A stretch of DNA of 64,000 bases from CBDCYS01 sp965224215. Its GTDB lineage: Bacteria; Acidobacteriota; Terriglobia; Bryobacterales; UBA6623. The stretch lies in contig CBDCYS010000058.1 of assembly GCA_965224215.1 (NCBI GenBank), forward strand, positions 1-64,000. The letters are read 5' to 3'. A program made the translations under genes and the position numbers. Positions 37,375 through 46,025 of the stretch are shown here, in pieces. The notes below the pieces were generated by a model that made no database searches, was not told where the DNA came from, and saw only the letters and a program-made list of their open reading frames with translations. The first letter of the stretch is position 1. The number at the start of each line of letters is the position of its first letter.

Positions 37375-38550
37375 GTGACGACGACAGAACAAAAGGACTA
37401 CTACAAGGCTCTCGGTGTGAAGCGCGGATCCTCGTCTGACGAGATCCGCAAGGCTTATCGCCGCCTGGCCCGGAAGTACCACCCTGACGTCAATCCGGGA
37501 GACAAGGCCTCCGAGGATCGCTTCAAGGGTGTCCAGGAAGCCTACGACATTCTGAGCGACAAGAAAAAGCGCCAGATGTTTGACGAGTTCGGCTTCTACT
37601 CAGACGCCGGGCCTTATGGGGCAGCCGGAAAGGGTGCGGGACCGGGAGGCTTCGACTTCAGCGGCTTCGATTTTTCCGACTTCACGCCCGGTGGCGCACG
37701 CGGGGCTCGCGGACAGGCCGGCAAAGAGAGTTGGGGCGGGTTTTCCGACTTATTTGGACAGTTTTTCCGGCCGGGCGAATCCGGCGGGACGCCTCAGGCC
37801 GCTGCCCGGCCGGGAGAAGATCTCGAATACACGGTTGACATTGGGTTCTGGGACGCTATTCGCGGATCGACGATTCGCCTCAACATCTTTCGTCAGGAGA
37901 ACTGCCGGCAATGCCGAGGCCTGGGTAACATCGCGTCCGGTTCGGCTCAGTGCACCGAGTGCGGTGGCAGCGGTCAGGTGAACCAGACCGTTGGGGCGAT
38001 GAAATTCAACATCACCTGTCCTCGCTGTCAGGGCAAGGGGGAACTGCGAAACACGTGCTCGGGGTGCGGCAGCTCCGGCCGGGTCGGCAACAACGAGACA
38101 GTTGAAGTGCGGATCCCGGCGGGCGCCCAGCCCGGATCACGTTTGCGCGTCCCTGGCAAGGGAAACGCTGGACATTTGGGCGGACCATCCGGGGATCTCT
38201 ACATTGTCACGCGGGTGGGTTCTCATCCTTTCTTCGAACGCAAAGTGGATGACATTCACATCCAGGTGCCGGTCACGATTCCCGAAGCTATTCTTGGCGG
38301 CAAGATCGAGGTGCCGACGATTGACGGCAGGGCTCTGCTAAAGATTCCTCCGGGAACGGATTCGGGAAAGACTTTCCGGTTGCGGGAAAAGGGCGTGTTG
38401 AACCGCCGCAATCAGCGCCGCGGAGATCAGTTTGTCGAAGTGAAGATCGTGGTGCCCTCGATCGCTGATGAGGCTTCCAAAGACCTTGCGCGTGAGTTCG
38501 CGAGAGTGAACCCGGAAGATCCGCGTGTGGACCTGTGGCATCAGGAATAG
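37375..38550 (+). CDS. dnaJ: Co-chaperone DnaJ (Hsp40)
   Basis: 391 residues from a GTG start, with TGAGGAAG ideally placed 8 bp upstream. The J-domain contains HPD in RKYHPDVNPGD, followed by a Gly/Phe-rich region (GGFDFSGFDFSDF), four zinc-binding CxxC repeats (CRQC, CTEC, CPRC, CSGC) and the C-terminal substrate domains. It stimulates DnaK ATPase and delivers unfolded clients. Confidence 0.97.
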   Translation: MTTTEQKDYYKALGVKRGSSSDEIRKAYRRLARKYHPDVNPGDKASEDRFKGVQEAYDILSDKKKRQMFDEFGFYSDAGPYGAAGKGAGPGGFDFSGFDFSDFTPGGARGARGQAGKESWGGFSDLFGQFFRPGESGGTPQAAARPGEDLEYTVDIGFWDAIRGSTIRLNIFRQENCRQCRGLGNIASGSAQCTECGGSGQVNQTVGAMKFNITCPRCQGKGELRNTCSGCGSSGRVGNNETVEVRIPAGAQPGSRLRVPGKGNAGHLGGPSGDLYIVTRVGSHPFFERKVDDIHIQVPVTIPEAILGGKIEVPTIDGRALLKIPPGTDSGKTFRLREKGVLNRRNQRRGDQFVEVKIVVPSIADEASKDLAREFARVNPEDPRVDLWHQE

Positions 38551-38551
38551 C

Positions 38552-38971
38552 ATGGCGAGGCGAAATAAAACGGAGGGTGCTTACACCATTTCGGTGGTGG
38601 CGAGTCAGTTCAGCGTGCACCCTCAGACCCTGCGGCTTTACGAACGCGAAGGGCTGCTGAAGCCGTCGAGAACCGATGGAAATACGCGGCTCTACACGGA
38701 AGCCGACATGCAGCGGCTGGAAGTGATTCTTTCGATGACTCGGGATCTTGGTGTCAACCTGGCGGGCGTTGAGATCATTCTCAACATGCGCGAGAAGATG
38801 GAAGAGATGCAGCTCCAGATGCACGAGTTTGTGGACTACGTGACCGAGCAGATGGGCTCGCTGCCGCAGGAGCTCCCGCCGGCGTTTTCGAGATCGCTGA
38901 TTCCGCTCAAGCGCACTCTTCCGGCACGCATGCGGCCGGTTTCTCCAAAGAAGACGAAGACGGGCGGTTAG
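38552..38971 (+). CDS. hspR: MerR-family heat-shock repressor HspR
   Basis: 139 residues from the ATG one base after the dnaJ stop. The winged helix-turn-helix YTISVVASQFSVHPQTLRLYEREGLL is typical, with R-x-Y-[ST] at TRLYTEAD and a following coiled coil (LNMREKMEEMQLQMHEF). In other bacteria HspR represses the dnaK operon and uses DnaK as co-repressor, so this cluster should be self-regulating. No HAIR operator was found upstream of dnaK. Confidence 0.9.
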   Translation: MARRNKTEGAYTISVVASQFSVHPQTLRLYEREGLLKPSRTDGNTRLYTEADMQRLEVILSMTRDLGVNLAGVEIILNMREKMEEMQLQMHEFVDYVTEQMGSLPQELPPAFSRSLIPLKRTLPARMRPVSPKKTKTGG

Positions 38972-39023
38972 CGGCTGCCGAACCGAAATGGAGACGCACC
39001 AGCGACTGCTTTCGATGGCGTGT

Positions 39024-39052
39024 TTGACCCGCCTTCAAGCGACTGATAAACT
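39024..39052 (+). promoter_or_regulatory. Sigma-70 promoter for the rpmH-rnpA operon
   Basis: TTGACC (39024-39029), a 17-bp spacer and TAAACT (39047-39052) are placed 70 bp before rpmH. It is the only good candidate in the 150-bp gap after hspR. Confidence 0.55.
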
Positions 39053-39123
39053 GAGAGTTCTTACGATAGGGCTCGCGGCGAGACGATCCAACGGGTCGTC
39101 CCCGGGAGCAGTGGGGAAAGCGA

Positions 39124-39273
39124 ATGCCCAAGAGAACGTTTCAACCCAATCGACGCCGGCGCGCCAAAGTGCACGGATTCCGTGCCCGTATGAAAAGCCC
39201 GGGCGGGCGAAAGGTGCTGGCGCAGCGTCGCGCGAAGGGTCGGCATGTCCTCAGCGTCAGCTCCGAGAGATAG
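39124..39273 (+). CDS. rpmH: 50S ribosomal protein L34
   Basis: 49 residues, very basic. It starts MPKRTFQPNRRRRAK and contains HGFRARMKSPGGRKVLAQRR, the L34 signature. GGGGAAAG lies before the ATG. Its last 29 bp overlap the rnpA start, as is common for this pair. Confidence 0.97.
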   Translation: MPKRTFQPNRRRRAKVHGFRARMKSPGGRKVLAQRRAKGRHVLSVSSER

Positions 39274-39697
39274 GCCGGCGGAGTCAGCTCCGCCCGATTC
39301 GGCAAGTTTCCCCAAATCCCGGCGCCTCCGCAATCGAGCTGAATTTCAGTGTGTCTACCGCGATGGCGCCCGATGGACGAGCACCCTTTTTGCCGCCATT
39401 TTTAGACAAGCAGAAACAGGGGAGCCTGGCAAAACAGGACTGGCTGTCAGTCGTGCAATAGGGAATGCTGTTGTCCGCAATCGTGTCAAGAGGCGCCTTC
39501 GAGAAGCAGTCCGGCGAAACCTCGCCGAGCTCCCGGATGGCTGTGAAGTCGTGCTGCAAGCCCGGCGCCCAATCGTCGACTCGGACTGGCCCGCAATTGA
39601 AGCAGACATACGCCATGCCTTTGAGCAAGCAGCGAGCGTTCGAGCAAGACCTCGTGTCTCAACAAAACAACAAGAACGGCGTCGTCGAAAGCGATAG
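39245..39697 (+). CDS. rnpA: Ribonuclease P protein component
   Basis: 150 residues. The RNR signature RNRVKRRLREAVRR and the N-terminal block FPKSRRLRNRAEFQCVYRDG identify it. The protein helps RNase P RNA process the 5' end of tRNAs. It starts inside rpmH and its end overlaps yidD by 83 bp. The tail is Arg-rich (QQERRRRKR). Confidence 0.95.
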   Translation: MSSASAPRDRPAESAPPDSASFPKSRRLRNRAEFQCVYRDGARWTSTLFAAIFRQAETGEPGKTGLAVSRAIGNAVVRNRVKRRLREAVRRNLAELPDGCEVVLQARRPIVDSDWPAIEADIRHAFEQAASVRARPRVSTKQQERRRRKR

Positions 39698-39929
39698 CTT
39701 GGTTGCCCGCTTTGGCCGCGGACTGGTCGTCGCGCTTCTCGTGATGTACAAGGGCGGAATCTCCCCGCTGCTTCCTTCTTTTTGTAAGTTCCATCCAACC
39801 TGCTCGCTATACGCCATGGAAGCTGTCGAGCGGCACGGAGTCAGCCGAGGTCTATGGCTGGCCGCCAAGCGAGTGTTGCGCTGCCGGCCGTTTGCGCCCG
39901 GCGGACACGATCCGGTTCCCGATGCCTGA
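39615..39929 (+). CDS. yidD: Membrane protein insertion efficiency factor YidD
   Basis: 104 residues from the ATG at 39615. The family core LVMYKGGISPLLPSFCKFHPTCSLYAMEAVERHG and GLWLAAKRVLRCRPFAPGGHDPVP is complete with both conserved Cys positions. The family is usually 70-90 residues, so a later start (for example a TTG just before VARFGRG) is possible. It lies between rnpA and yidC and overlaps both. Confidence 0.9.
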   Translation: MPLSKQRAFEQDLVSQQNNKNGVVESDSLVARFGRGLVVALLVMYKGGISPLLPSFCKFHPTCSLYAMEAVERHGVSRGLWLAAKRVLRCRPFAPGGHDPVPDA

Positions 39930-41724
39930 CGAAAACGACGAGCAATTTGTTCAGAAAAGGCTGCTGCTGGCCTGTGTGATCTCGGCTGTGGGGATTGCTG
40001 CGTACGTCTACGTCGCGAATCTGTACGCTCCACCGAAGCCCCCGCCCCAGGCCCAAGAATCGGTCGCGGATACAGGCTCCGAGGCAGCGTCTGCCGAGTC
40101 GCCTGATTCGGCCGCTTCCGCGCAGTCGGCACCCGCTGATCCGGTCGCATCCGGAGCGTCGTCGTCGGGGGACCCGGATGCGGGTGGGACCGAAGCAGGC
40201 TCTGGCGAAGCAGGTTCTCGAGAGCCATCGCAAGTCAAAGCCGATGACACCGAGCGCGAGATTGTTGTTGAGACGGACACCTTCACCGTCACCTTTTCCA
40301 ACCGCGGTGGCGTTGTCACCAAGTGGGTGCTGAAGGACTATAAGAACGCGCTGGGCGAGCCGCTCGACCTGGTCCACGCCGGGGGAGCTAAGGAGTTCGG
40401 AAACCCTTTCGGGCTGGCCCTTCCAGCGGGAAAGTCGATTGCGGCTCTGGATAACGCCCTGTTCACCGTCAATCGCGGGACAGGGGTGCGGCGAGCGCCC
40501 GCCACCGTGGTATTCGAGTATTCCGATGCCGCCCGCTCCGCCACGAAGACATTTCGTTTCGAGCCAGAAGGTTACCTGGTCGGCATCGAATCGGAGCTGA
40601 GTGAAAACGGAACCCCCAAAGCGCACATGCTGACCTGGAACGGCGGATTCGGGGACACGGCCCAGCTCAATGACTACCTCAACAGTACGACTTTTTACTA
40701 CGATCGAGCCGACAATGCGCTAACGCGGAACTTGGCTGGGGATGTCGAAGAGGAAGGGTCTGTTCACACTGGTTCCTATTCCTACGCAGGAATCGATGAC
40801 TTGTTTTTTGCGGCTGCCTTCCTGCCCATCGATGAGGGTTCTGAGCTGCGGATTGAATCAGGGGCACTACAGCTGGAAGCTGTCAGCGGAAATGAAAAGC
40901 AGCCCTTCGCCGCGATGGCGATCGGCGGCGCGGAGAACAATCAGTTTCAAGCGTTCGTTGGCCCTAAGAAATACCTGCTGGTCACCGCCATTCGGCCGGA
41001 ATTGGGAGACATGATCGACTTTGGCTACTACCTGGGGGTACTTGCCAAACCGCTGTTCTTCATGCTGGTCTGGACGCACGACAACGTCATCAGCAACTAT
41101 GGTTGGGCGATTGTCTTCGTCACCTTTGTGATCAACTTGCTCTTACTCCCCCTGAAGTGGAAGGGTTCAGGTTCGATGAAAAAAATGCAGGCCCTGCAAC
41201 CGTTGGTCAAGCAGATCAACGAAAAGTACAAAGGCCTGAAAATGAACGATCCCAAGAAGCAGCAGCAGAACGAAGAGATGATGGCGCTCTACAAGAAGCA
41301 CGGTGTCAATCCCATGGGCGGCTGTTTGCCGATGGTGATTCAGCTGCCCTTCTTCATCTCGTTTTACAGCGTTCTTACCGTCGCCATTGAAATGCGTCAG
41401 GCCGAGTGGCTGTGGGTCGCCGATCTCTCCCAACCGGAACAGCTTGCCATTCGGGTTCTGCCGCTGGCGATGGTGGCCTCGCAGTTCTGGATGCAGACCA
41501 TGACGCCGACACCCGGCGGTAACGCCACGCAGATGAAGCTCATGAAGTTCATGCCGCTGATGATGGGCTTCTTCTTCTACGGGTTTTCGGCCGGCCTGGT
41601 GTTATACTGGTTGACTAGTAATTTGGTCGGCGTAGGTCAGCAGGTCTTGCTCAATCGTCTTCCCACGGACCCGATCGAGATTGAGCAGACAAAAAAACGA
41701 AGGAAAAATAAGAAAAGCAGCTAG
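39922..41724 (+). CDS. yidC: Membrane protein insertase YidC
   Basis: 600 residues. An N-terminal helix (LLLACVISAVGIAAYVYVA), a Pro/Ala/Ser-rich linker (about 35-115), a periplasmic beta-sandwich, then five helices including GWAIVFVTFVINLLLLPLKW and LPMVIQLPFFISFYSVLT. The tail KKRRKNKKSS is basic and may touch the ribosome. It inserts membrane proteins alone or with Sec. The chosen ATG overlaps the yidD end by 8 bp; a GC-rich in-frame ATG at 39892 is less likely. Confidence 0.96.
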   Translation: MPDENDEQFVQKRLLLACVISAVGIAAYVYVANLYAPPKPPPQAQESVADTGSEAASAESPDSAASAQSAPADPVASGASSSGDPDAGGTEAGSGEAGSREPSQVKADDTEREIVVETDTFTVTFSNRGGVVTKWVLKDYKNALGEPLDLVHAGGAKEFGNPFGLALPAGKSIAALDNALFTVNRGTGVRRAPATVVFEYSDAARSATKTFRFEPEGYLVGIESELSENGTPKAHMLTWNGGFGDTAQLNDYLNSTTFYYDRADNALTRNLAGDVEEEGSVHTGSYSYAGIDDLFFAAAFLPIDEGSELRIESGALQLEAVSGNEKQPFAAMAIGGAENNQFQAFVGPKKYLLVTAIRPELGDMIDFGYYLGVLAKPLFFMLVWTHDNVISNYGWAIVFVTFVINLLLLPLKWKGSGSMKKMQALQPLVKQINEKYKGLKMNDPKKQQQNEEMMALYKKHGVNPMGGCLPMVIQLPFFISFYSVLTVAIEMRQAEWLWVADLSQPEQLAIRVLPLAMVASQFWMQTMTPTPGGNATQMKLMKFMPLMMGFFFYGFSAGLVLYWLTSNLVGVGQQVLLNRLPTDPIEIEQTKKRRKNKKSS

Positions 41725-41748
41725 CGCATCCGGCTCTTTCCGCTAAAG

Positions 41749-42264
41749 ATGTCCTTTCAAGACTGGACGGTCGAGGCCATCGAACCCAAAATCGATGGTT
41801 TTCTTGGACCGCTGCTGGAGGCGGCCCGACTGGAACTCAACTACGCCGTGGAGTCCGGCGAAGACCTGCAAAACCGCAATGTCTTCTCGCCCGACTTGAT
41901 CGTTGACTTCCAGGGCTCCGATTCTGACCTGCTCCTGGCGCAGCGTGGCGAACTTCTGATGTCGCTGGAGCAATTAGCGCTGGAAGCTTTGCGCATCCCG
42001 CATGAGGAACGATATCGGCTCATTTTTGACTGCCAGCAGTATCGCGTGCTGCGTATCGAAGAACTGCGGCTCAGCGCCGAGGCCGCTGCTGAGAAGGTCC
42101 GACAGCAGGGCGTTCTGTTCCGGTTTGAGCCCATGACCTCGCGTGAGCGGCGCATCCTCCACCTGGCGCTGCGCGACCTCCCGGGCGTGAAATCTGGGTC
42201 GGAAGGAGCAGCTCCCCGCCGGCACACCGTCGTCTACCCAGTCGACTCTAAAGAACAGCCTTAG
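41749..42264 (+). CDS. khpB: RNA-binding protein KhpB/Jag (KH and R3H domains)
   Basis: 171 residues. A KH-type domain covers about 70-120 and an R3H domain follows (EPMTSRERRILHLALRDLPGV, with the R-x3-H-like pattern). The Jag N-terminal domain seen in Firmicutes is replaced by a shorter acidic segment. It sits in the usual place between yidC and mnmE. Confidence 0.85.
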   Translation: MSFQDWTVEAIEPKIDGFLGPLLEAARLELNYAVESGEDLQNRNVFSPDLIVDFQGSDSDLLLAQRGELLMSLEQLALEALRIPHEERYRLIFDCQQYRVLRIEELRLSAEAAAEKVRQQGVLFRFEPMTSRERRILHLALRDLPGVKSGSEGAAPRRHTVVYPVDSKEQP

Positions 42265-42276
42265 TGGAGGTCGAAC

Positions 42277-43680
42277 TTGCCTCCCGTTGATTCCCCCCTT
42301 ACGTCGCAGTCCCGTCCGATTCTTCCTGAAGACACGATCGTTGCGCTTTCCACTCCGGCCGGCCGAGGTGGGCTGGGTGTCGTGCGCTTGTCGGGACCCA
42401 ACGCCGTGGGCATTTGCGCCCGCTTGATTTGCCACGATTCCAACCACGGCAAGGAATTCCTTGAACCTCACCATGCGACCGTCGCCGAGCTGGTTGACGG
42501 CCAAAATCGCGTCGTCGATCAGATTGTCGCTACTTTCTTTCAGAAGCCATATTCCTACACTGCCGAGGATGTCGTCGAGCTTTCTTGCCACGGCTCTTCG
42601 GCGGTGCTCCAATTTACGATTGAGAGAGCGATCGAGTTGGGGGCCCGGTTAGCTGAACCCGGGGAGTTCACCCAAAGGGCTTTTCTAAACGGGCGGATCG
42701 ACTTGGCGCAGGCGGAAGCGGTCCGTGACTTGATCGAGGCCACGACCCTCTACCAGGCGCGCGTCGCCGTGCAGCAGGTGCAAGGAGCTCTCTCCCGCCG
42801 CCTCTCGCCCATCAAGAAACAGCTGTGCGACCTGATTGCTCTGCTGGAAGCAGGAATCGATTTCGCCGAGGACGATATCAGCGTCGCCTCCGACGACCAA
42901 ATCCTGTCGATGCTGGGCCCGGTGATCGAGGCCATTGGGAAACTGGCGGACAGCTTCCGCTTCGGCAAAGTTGTTCGGAGTGGATTGACGCTGGCGATTC
43001 TGGGGCGTCCGAATGTCGGCAAATCAAGCTTATTCAATCGTCTGCTGGAACAAGAGCGCGCGATCGTCACCGAGTTTCCCGGGACCACCCGCGACACCGT
43101 AAGCGAAGTTGTCTCCATTCACGGATTGCCGGTGAAACTGATCGATACAGCGGGCATTCGGTCAACGCAAGACATCGCCGAATCCATGGGAGTCGATCGG
43201 AGCTACGAAGCTCTTGCGGACGCCGACCTTATTTTAGTTGTGATCGACCTGTCGGAGGCGCTGGATCCTACCGATAGAGAACTATTGTCGAAGGTCCTTG
43301 AAAGCGGACGCGGTCTGCTTGTTGGAAACAAGAATGATTTGCTTGCAAGGGCGTATCCCCCCGAGGAATTGCAGCGAGTTTCCGCGCTGACGGGACAAGG
43401 GATCAGCGAGCTCAGAGAGAGAATCTACGAGACAGTTGCTCCGAAAGGACGTGAGGCCGAGGAAGGCAGCTTCATCACGAATATCCGCCATGAAGCCTTA
43501 CTCAAGGAGTCGCTAGGTCAGCTAGAAACGGCGAAAGCCGCCGTCGGAGCCGCCGTGCCGCACGAGATGCTCTTGCTCGACCTCTACGAAGCGTTGCGGC
43601 CAATCGACCAGGTCACGGGCGCGACGACGGTCGAGGACATACTAAGTAACATCTTCTCGACGTTCTGTATCGGAAAGTGA
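42277..43680 (+). CDS. mnmE: tRNA modification GTPase MnmE
   Basis: 467 residues from a TTG start, supported by GGAGG 6 bp upstream. The N-terminal folate-binding domain starts DTIVALSTPAGRGGLGVVRLSG. The GTPase motifs are G1 GRPNVGKSS, the switch TTRDT and G3 DTAGIR, and the protein ends in the catalytic motif FCIGK. With MnmG it makes 5-carboxymethylaminomethyl-uridine in tRNA wobble positions. It is 12 bp behind khpB. Confidence 0.96.
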   Translation: MPPVDSPLTSQSRPILPEDTIVALSTPAGRGGLGVVRLSGPNAVGICARLICHDSNHGKEFLEPHHATVAELVDGQNRVVDQIVATFFQKPYSYTAEDVVELSCHGSSAVLQFTIERAIELGARLAEPGEFTQRAFLNGRIDLAQAEAVRDLIEATTLYQARVAVQQVQGALSRRLSPIKKQLCDLIALLEAGIDFAEDDISVASDDQILSMLGPVIEAIGKLADSFRFGKVVRSGLTLAILGRPNVGKSSLFNRLLEQERAIVTEFPGTTRDTVSEVVSIHGLPVKLIDTAGIRSTQDIAESMGVDRSYEALADADLILVVIDLSEALDPTDRELLSKVLESGRGLLVGNKNDLLARAYPPEELQRVSALTGQGISELRERIYETVAPKGREAEEGSFITNIRHEALLKESLGQLETAKAAVGAAVPHEMLLLDLYEALRPIDQVTGATTVEDILSNIFSTFCIGK

Positions 43681-43692
43681 AGATAATAAGTC

Positions 43693-43938
43693 ATGCAGGC
43701 AGTCATCCACGTCACATTCAAGAAGACGGTCCTTGATCCGCAAGGCCGCACCATCCGCTCCGCGCTCAACGGGCTCGGCCACAAGAATGTCCTCGATGTA
43801 CGGCAAGGCAAGTATTTCGAAGTAGAAATCGGGGACGACACACCACGGGAAACCGCTCACGAACAGGTTGACAAGATCGCCCGCGAAGTTCTGGCGAATC
43901 CCGTTATCGAGGAGTATCACATCGACTGGAGGGACTGA
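43693..43938 (+). CDS. purS: Phosphoribosylformylglycinamidine synthase subunit PurS
   Basis: 81 residues, the normal length. It opens VIHVTFKKTVLDPQGRTI and continues ALNGLGHKNVLDVRQGKYFEV, both family signatures. PurS bridges PurL and PurQ in purine synthesis. The partner genes are not in the window. It is followed by glmS after 6 bp. Confidence 0.95.
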   Translation: MQAVIHVTFKKTVLDPQGRTIRSALNGLGHKNVLDVRQGKYFEVEIGDDTPRETAHEQVDKIAREVLANPVIEEYHIDWRD

Positions 43939-43944
43939 CGACGT

Positions 43945-45804
43945 ATGTGCGGAATCGTGGGTTATATCGGGGCTAACGAGGCGGCGCCGATCATCATCGA
44001 CAGTCTGCGCCGGCTGGAGTACCGCGGCTACGATTCGGCCGGAATCGCCGTAAGCTCCGATGGAGAGGACCTGCGAGTGCGTCGAGCCGCTGGCAAGCTC
44101 CGCAACCTCGAGGAAGCAGTGAGACTCAACCCTCTCTCGGGCTGCTACGGCATTGGCCATACCCGCTGGGCAACCCACGGCCGGCCGACCGAAGAGAACG
44201 CCCACCCGCACCGCGACGCGACCGGCGATATTGTCGTCGTCCACAACGGGATCGTCGAGAACTACCTCCAGCTCAAGACCGAACTCGAAGAGCAGGGGCA
44301 CGAATTTGTCACCGATACGGACACGGAAGTCATCGCTCATCTGATAGCGAGTCATAGCGCCCCTGGCAAGGGCTTGGAAGAGGCTCTGCGTCACGCTATT
44401 CACGAGCTTCAAGGTGTGTTCGCCCTGGCAGCAGTCTCGAAGCGCGACCCCCGTAAAATTGTCGCCGCCCGCAGCGGCCCGCCCGTTGTCGTGGGTCTCG
44501 GTGATAACGAGTACTTCATAGCGTCGGACGTGCCCGCGATCCTGCATCATACGCGCGACATGTTCTTTTTGGCGGATGGCGATATCGCCGTTCTCACGCT
44601 GAGCGGTGTCCGCGTGATGGACTTTGACGGCCAACCTGTCAACCGCCCCGTGCAGCACATCTTGTGGGACCCCGTAATGGCGGAAAAAGGGGGCTACAAG
44701 CACTTCATGCTGAAGGAAGTCTTCGAGCAGCCGCGCGCGGTTCGCGACACAATCCTTGGCCGGGTGGGCCGGGAAACCGGTCAGGTCTTCCTGGATGAGA
44801 TGGAGCTCTCTGCCGAGGAGTTGGCCAGCATCGAGCAGGTCCGGATTGTGGCATGTGGCACTTCCTGGCACGCCGCGCTCGCCGGCAAGTTCATGATTGA
44901 GCAGCTCAGCCAGATGCCGGTGGAGGTCGACTATGGGAGCGAGTTTCGCTATCGTGATCCGATTCTCAATGACAAGACGCTGACAGTGCTGATCAGTCAG
45001 TCGGGTGAAACCGCCGACACTCTGGCCGCTCAGCGTGAGGCGGTGAGCAAGGGATCGAAGACCTTGGCGATCTGCAATGTGCTTGGTTCCATGCTGACCC
45101 GGGTAGCGGCGGGTACCATCTACACCCACGCCGGTCCCGAGATTGGGGTTGCGTCGACGAAGGCGTTTACCGCTCAACTAACGGCGTTGGTGATTCTGGC
45201 ACTCTACCTGGCCCAAACGAAGCAGAGAATCTCGCCGGCGGTGTCGAAGAACCTGGTGCAAGAGCTCCTCGCTATCCCCTCCAAGCTGGAGGCCGTTCTC
45301 AACAACGACGATCAATGCGAAAAGTTGGCGCGGACGCTTTATCGCTCTGACGACTTTTTGTTTCTCGGGCGCGGAATCCACTATCCGATTGCTCTTGAGG
45401 GCGCGCTCAAACTCAAGGAAATCTCCTACATTCACGCCGAGGGCTACCCAGCTGGGGAAATGAAACACGGACCTAACGCCTTGATCGATGAGGATTTGCC
45501 GGTTGTCGTGATCGCTACCCAAGATCCAGCGAGTGAAAGCAGCCGCGTCCGCTACGAAAAAACCATTGCTAACATCAGGGAAGTACAAGCACGCCAGGGC
45601 CGCGTCGTTGCGCTCGTGAGCCAAGACGACCGCCTTCTACCGACGCTGGTGGAAGATGTTCTCGAGATTCCCGCCGCCCCCGAGCTGCTGTTGCCCATTA
45701 TTGAGATTGTGCCGTTGCAGCTGCTTGCCTACCATATCGCTGTGCTAAGGGGATGCGATGTGGATCAGCCTCGGAACTTGGCGAAAAGTGTGACGGTCGA
45801 GTAG
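43945..45804 (+). CDS. glmS: Glutamine--fructose-6-phosphate aminotransferase (isomerizing)
   Basis: 619 residues. The N-terminal Cys2 nucleophile in MCGIVGYIG starts the glutaminase domain. Two sugar-isomerase domains follow (CGTSWHAALAGKF, SQSGETADTL), and the C-terminus RNLAKSVTVE is the standard end. It makes glucosamine 6-phosphate for peptidoglycan and LPS. GGAGG at 43929-43933 sets the start. No glmS ribozyme is possible in the 6-bp gap. Confidence 0.98.
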   Translation: MCGIVGYIGANEAAPIIIDSLRRLEYRGYDSAGIAVSSDGEDLRVRRAAGKLRNLEEAVRLNPLSGCYGIGHTRWATHGRPTEENAHPHRDATGDIVVVHNGIVENYLQLKTELEEQGHEFVTDTDTEVIAHLIASHSAPGKGLEEALRHAIHELQGVFALAAVSKRDPRKIVAARSGPPVVVGLGDNEYFIASDVPAILHHTRDMFFLADGDIAVLTLSGVRVMDFDGQPVNRPVQHILWDPVMAEKGGYKHFMLKEVFEQPRAVRDTILGRVGRETGQVFLDEMELSAEELASIEQVRIVACGTSWHAALAGKFMIEQLSQMPVEVDYGSEFRYRDPILNDKTLTVLISQSGETADTLAAQREAVSKGSKTLAICNVLGSMLTRVAAGTIYTHAGPEIGVASTKAFTAQLTALVILALYLAQTKQRISPAVSKNLVQELLAIPSKLEAVLNNDDQCEKLARTLYRSDDFLFLGRGIHYPIALEGALKLKEISYIHAEGYPAGEMKHGPNALIDEDLPVVVIATQDPASESSRVRYEKTIANIREVQARQGRVVALVSQDDRLLPTLVEDVLEIPAAPELLLPIIEIVPLQLLAYHIAVLRGCDVDQPRNLAKSVTVE

Positions 45805-46025
45805 TAGCTAACCATCTTTTTCCGCCTGACCTGGTTGCGTCGAGTCGCCATTGTGGCGAAGAGGGGATGTCGACCCGCAGGCCGGCGCGGCCCGCCACGA
45901 GGCCCCCGTCACCTCAGAAAAGCCAAATTCTGGAACGCGGACTTCAGCCTGTGCCTCTCTGTCTGGGTCTCGACGTTTTCGCGTAGAGCGGCGACATCCA
46001 GCGGCGCCATCGAACGTCGGCCGGA

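Noticed and set aside
41725..41748. Terminator between yidC and khpB
   Set aside because: No stem or T run; the genes are probably cotranscribed.
43642..45177. 511-residue minus-strand frame
   Set aside because: Shadow of purS and glmS in GC-rich DNA, with His/Arg/Asp-rich composition typical of antisense frames.
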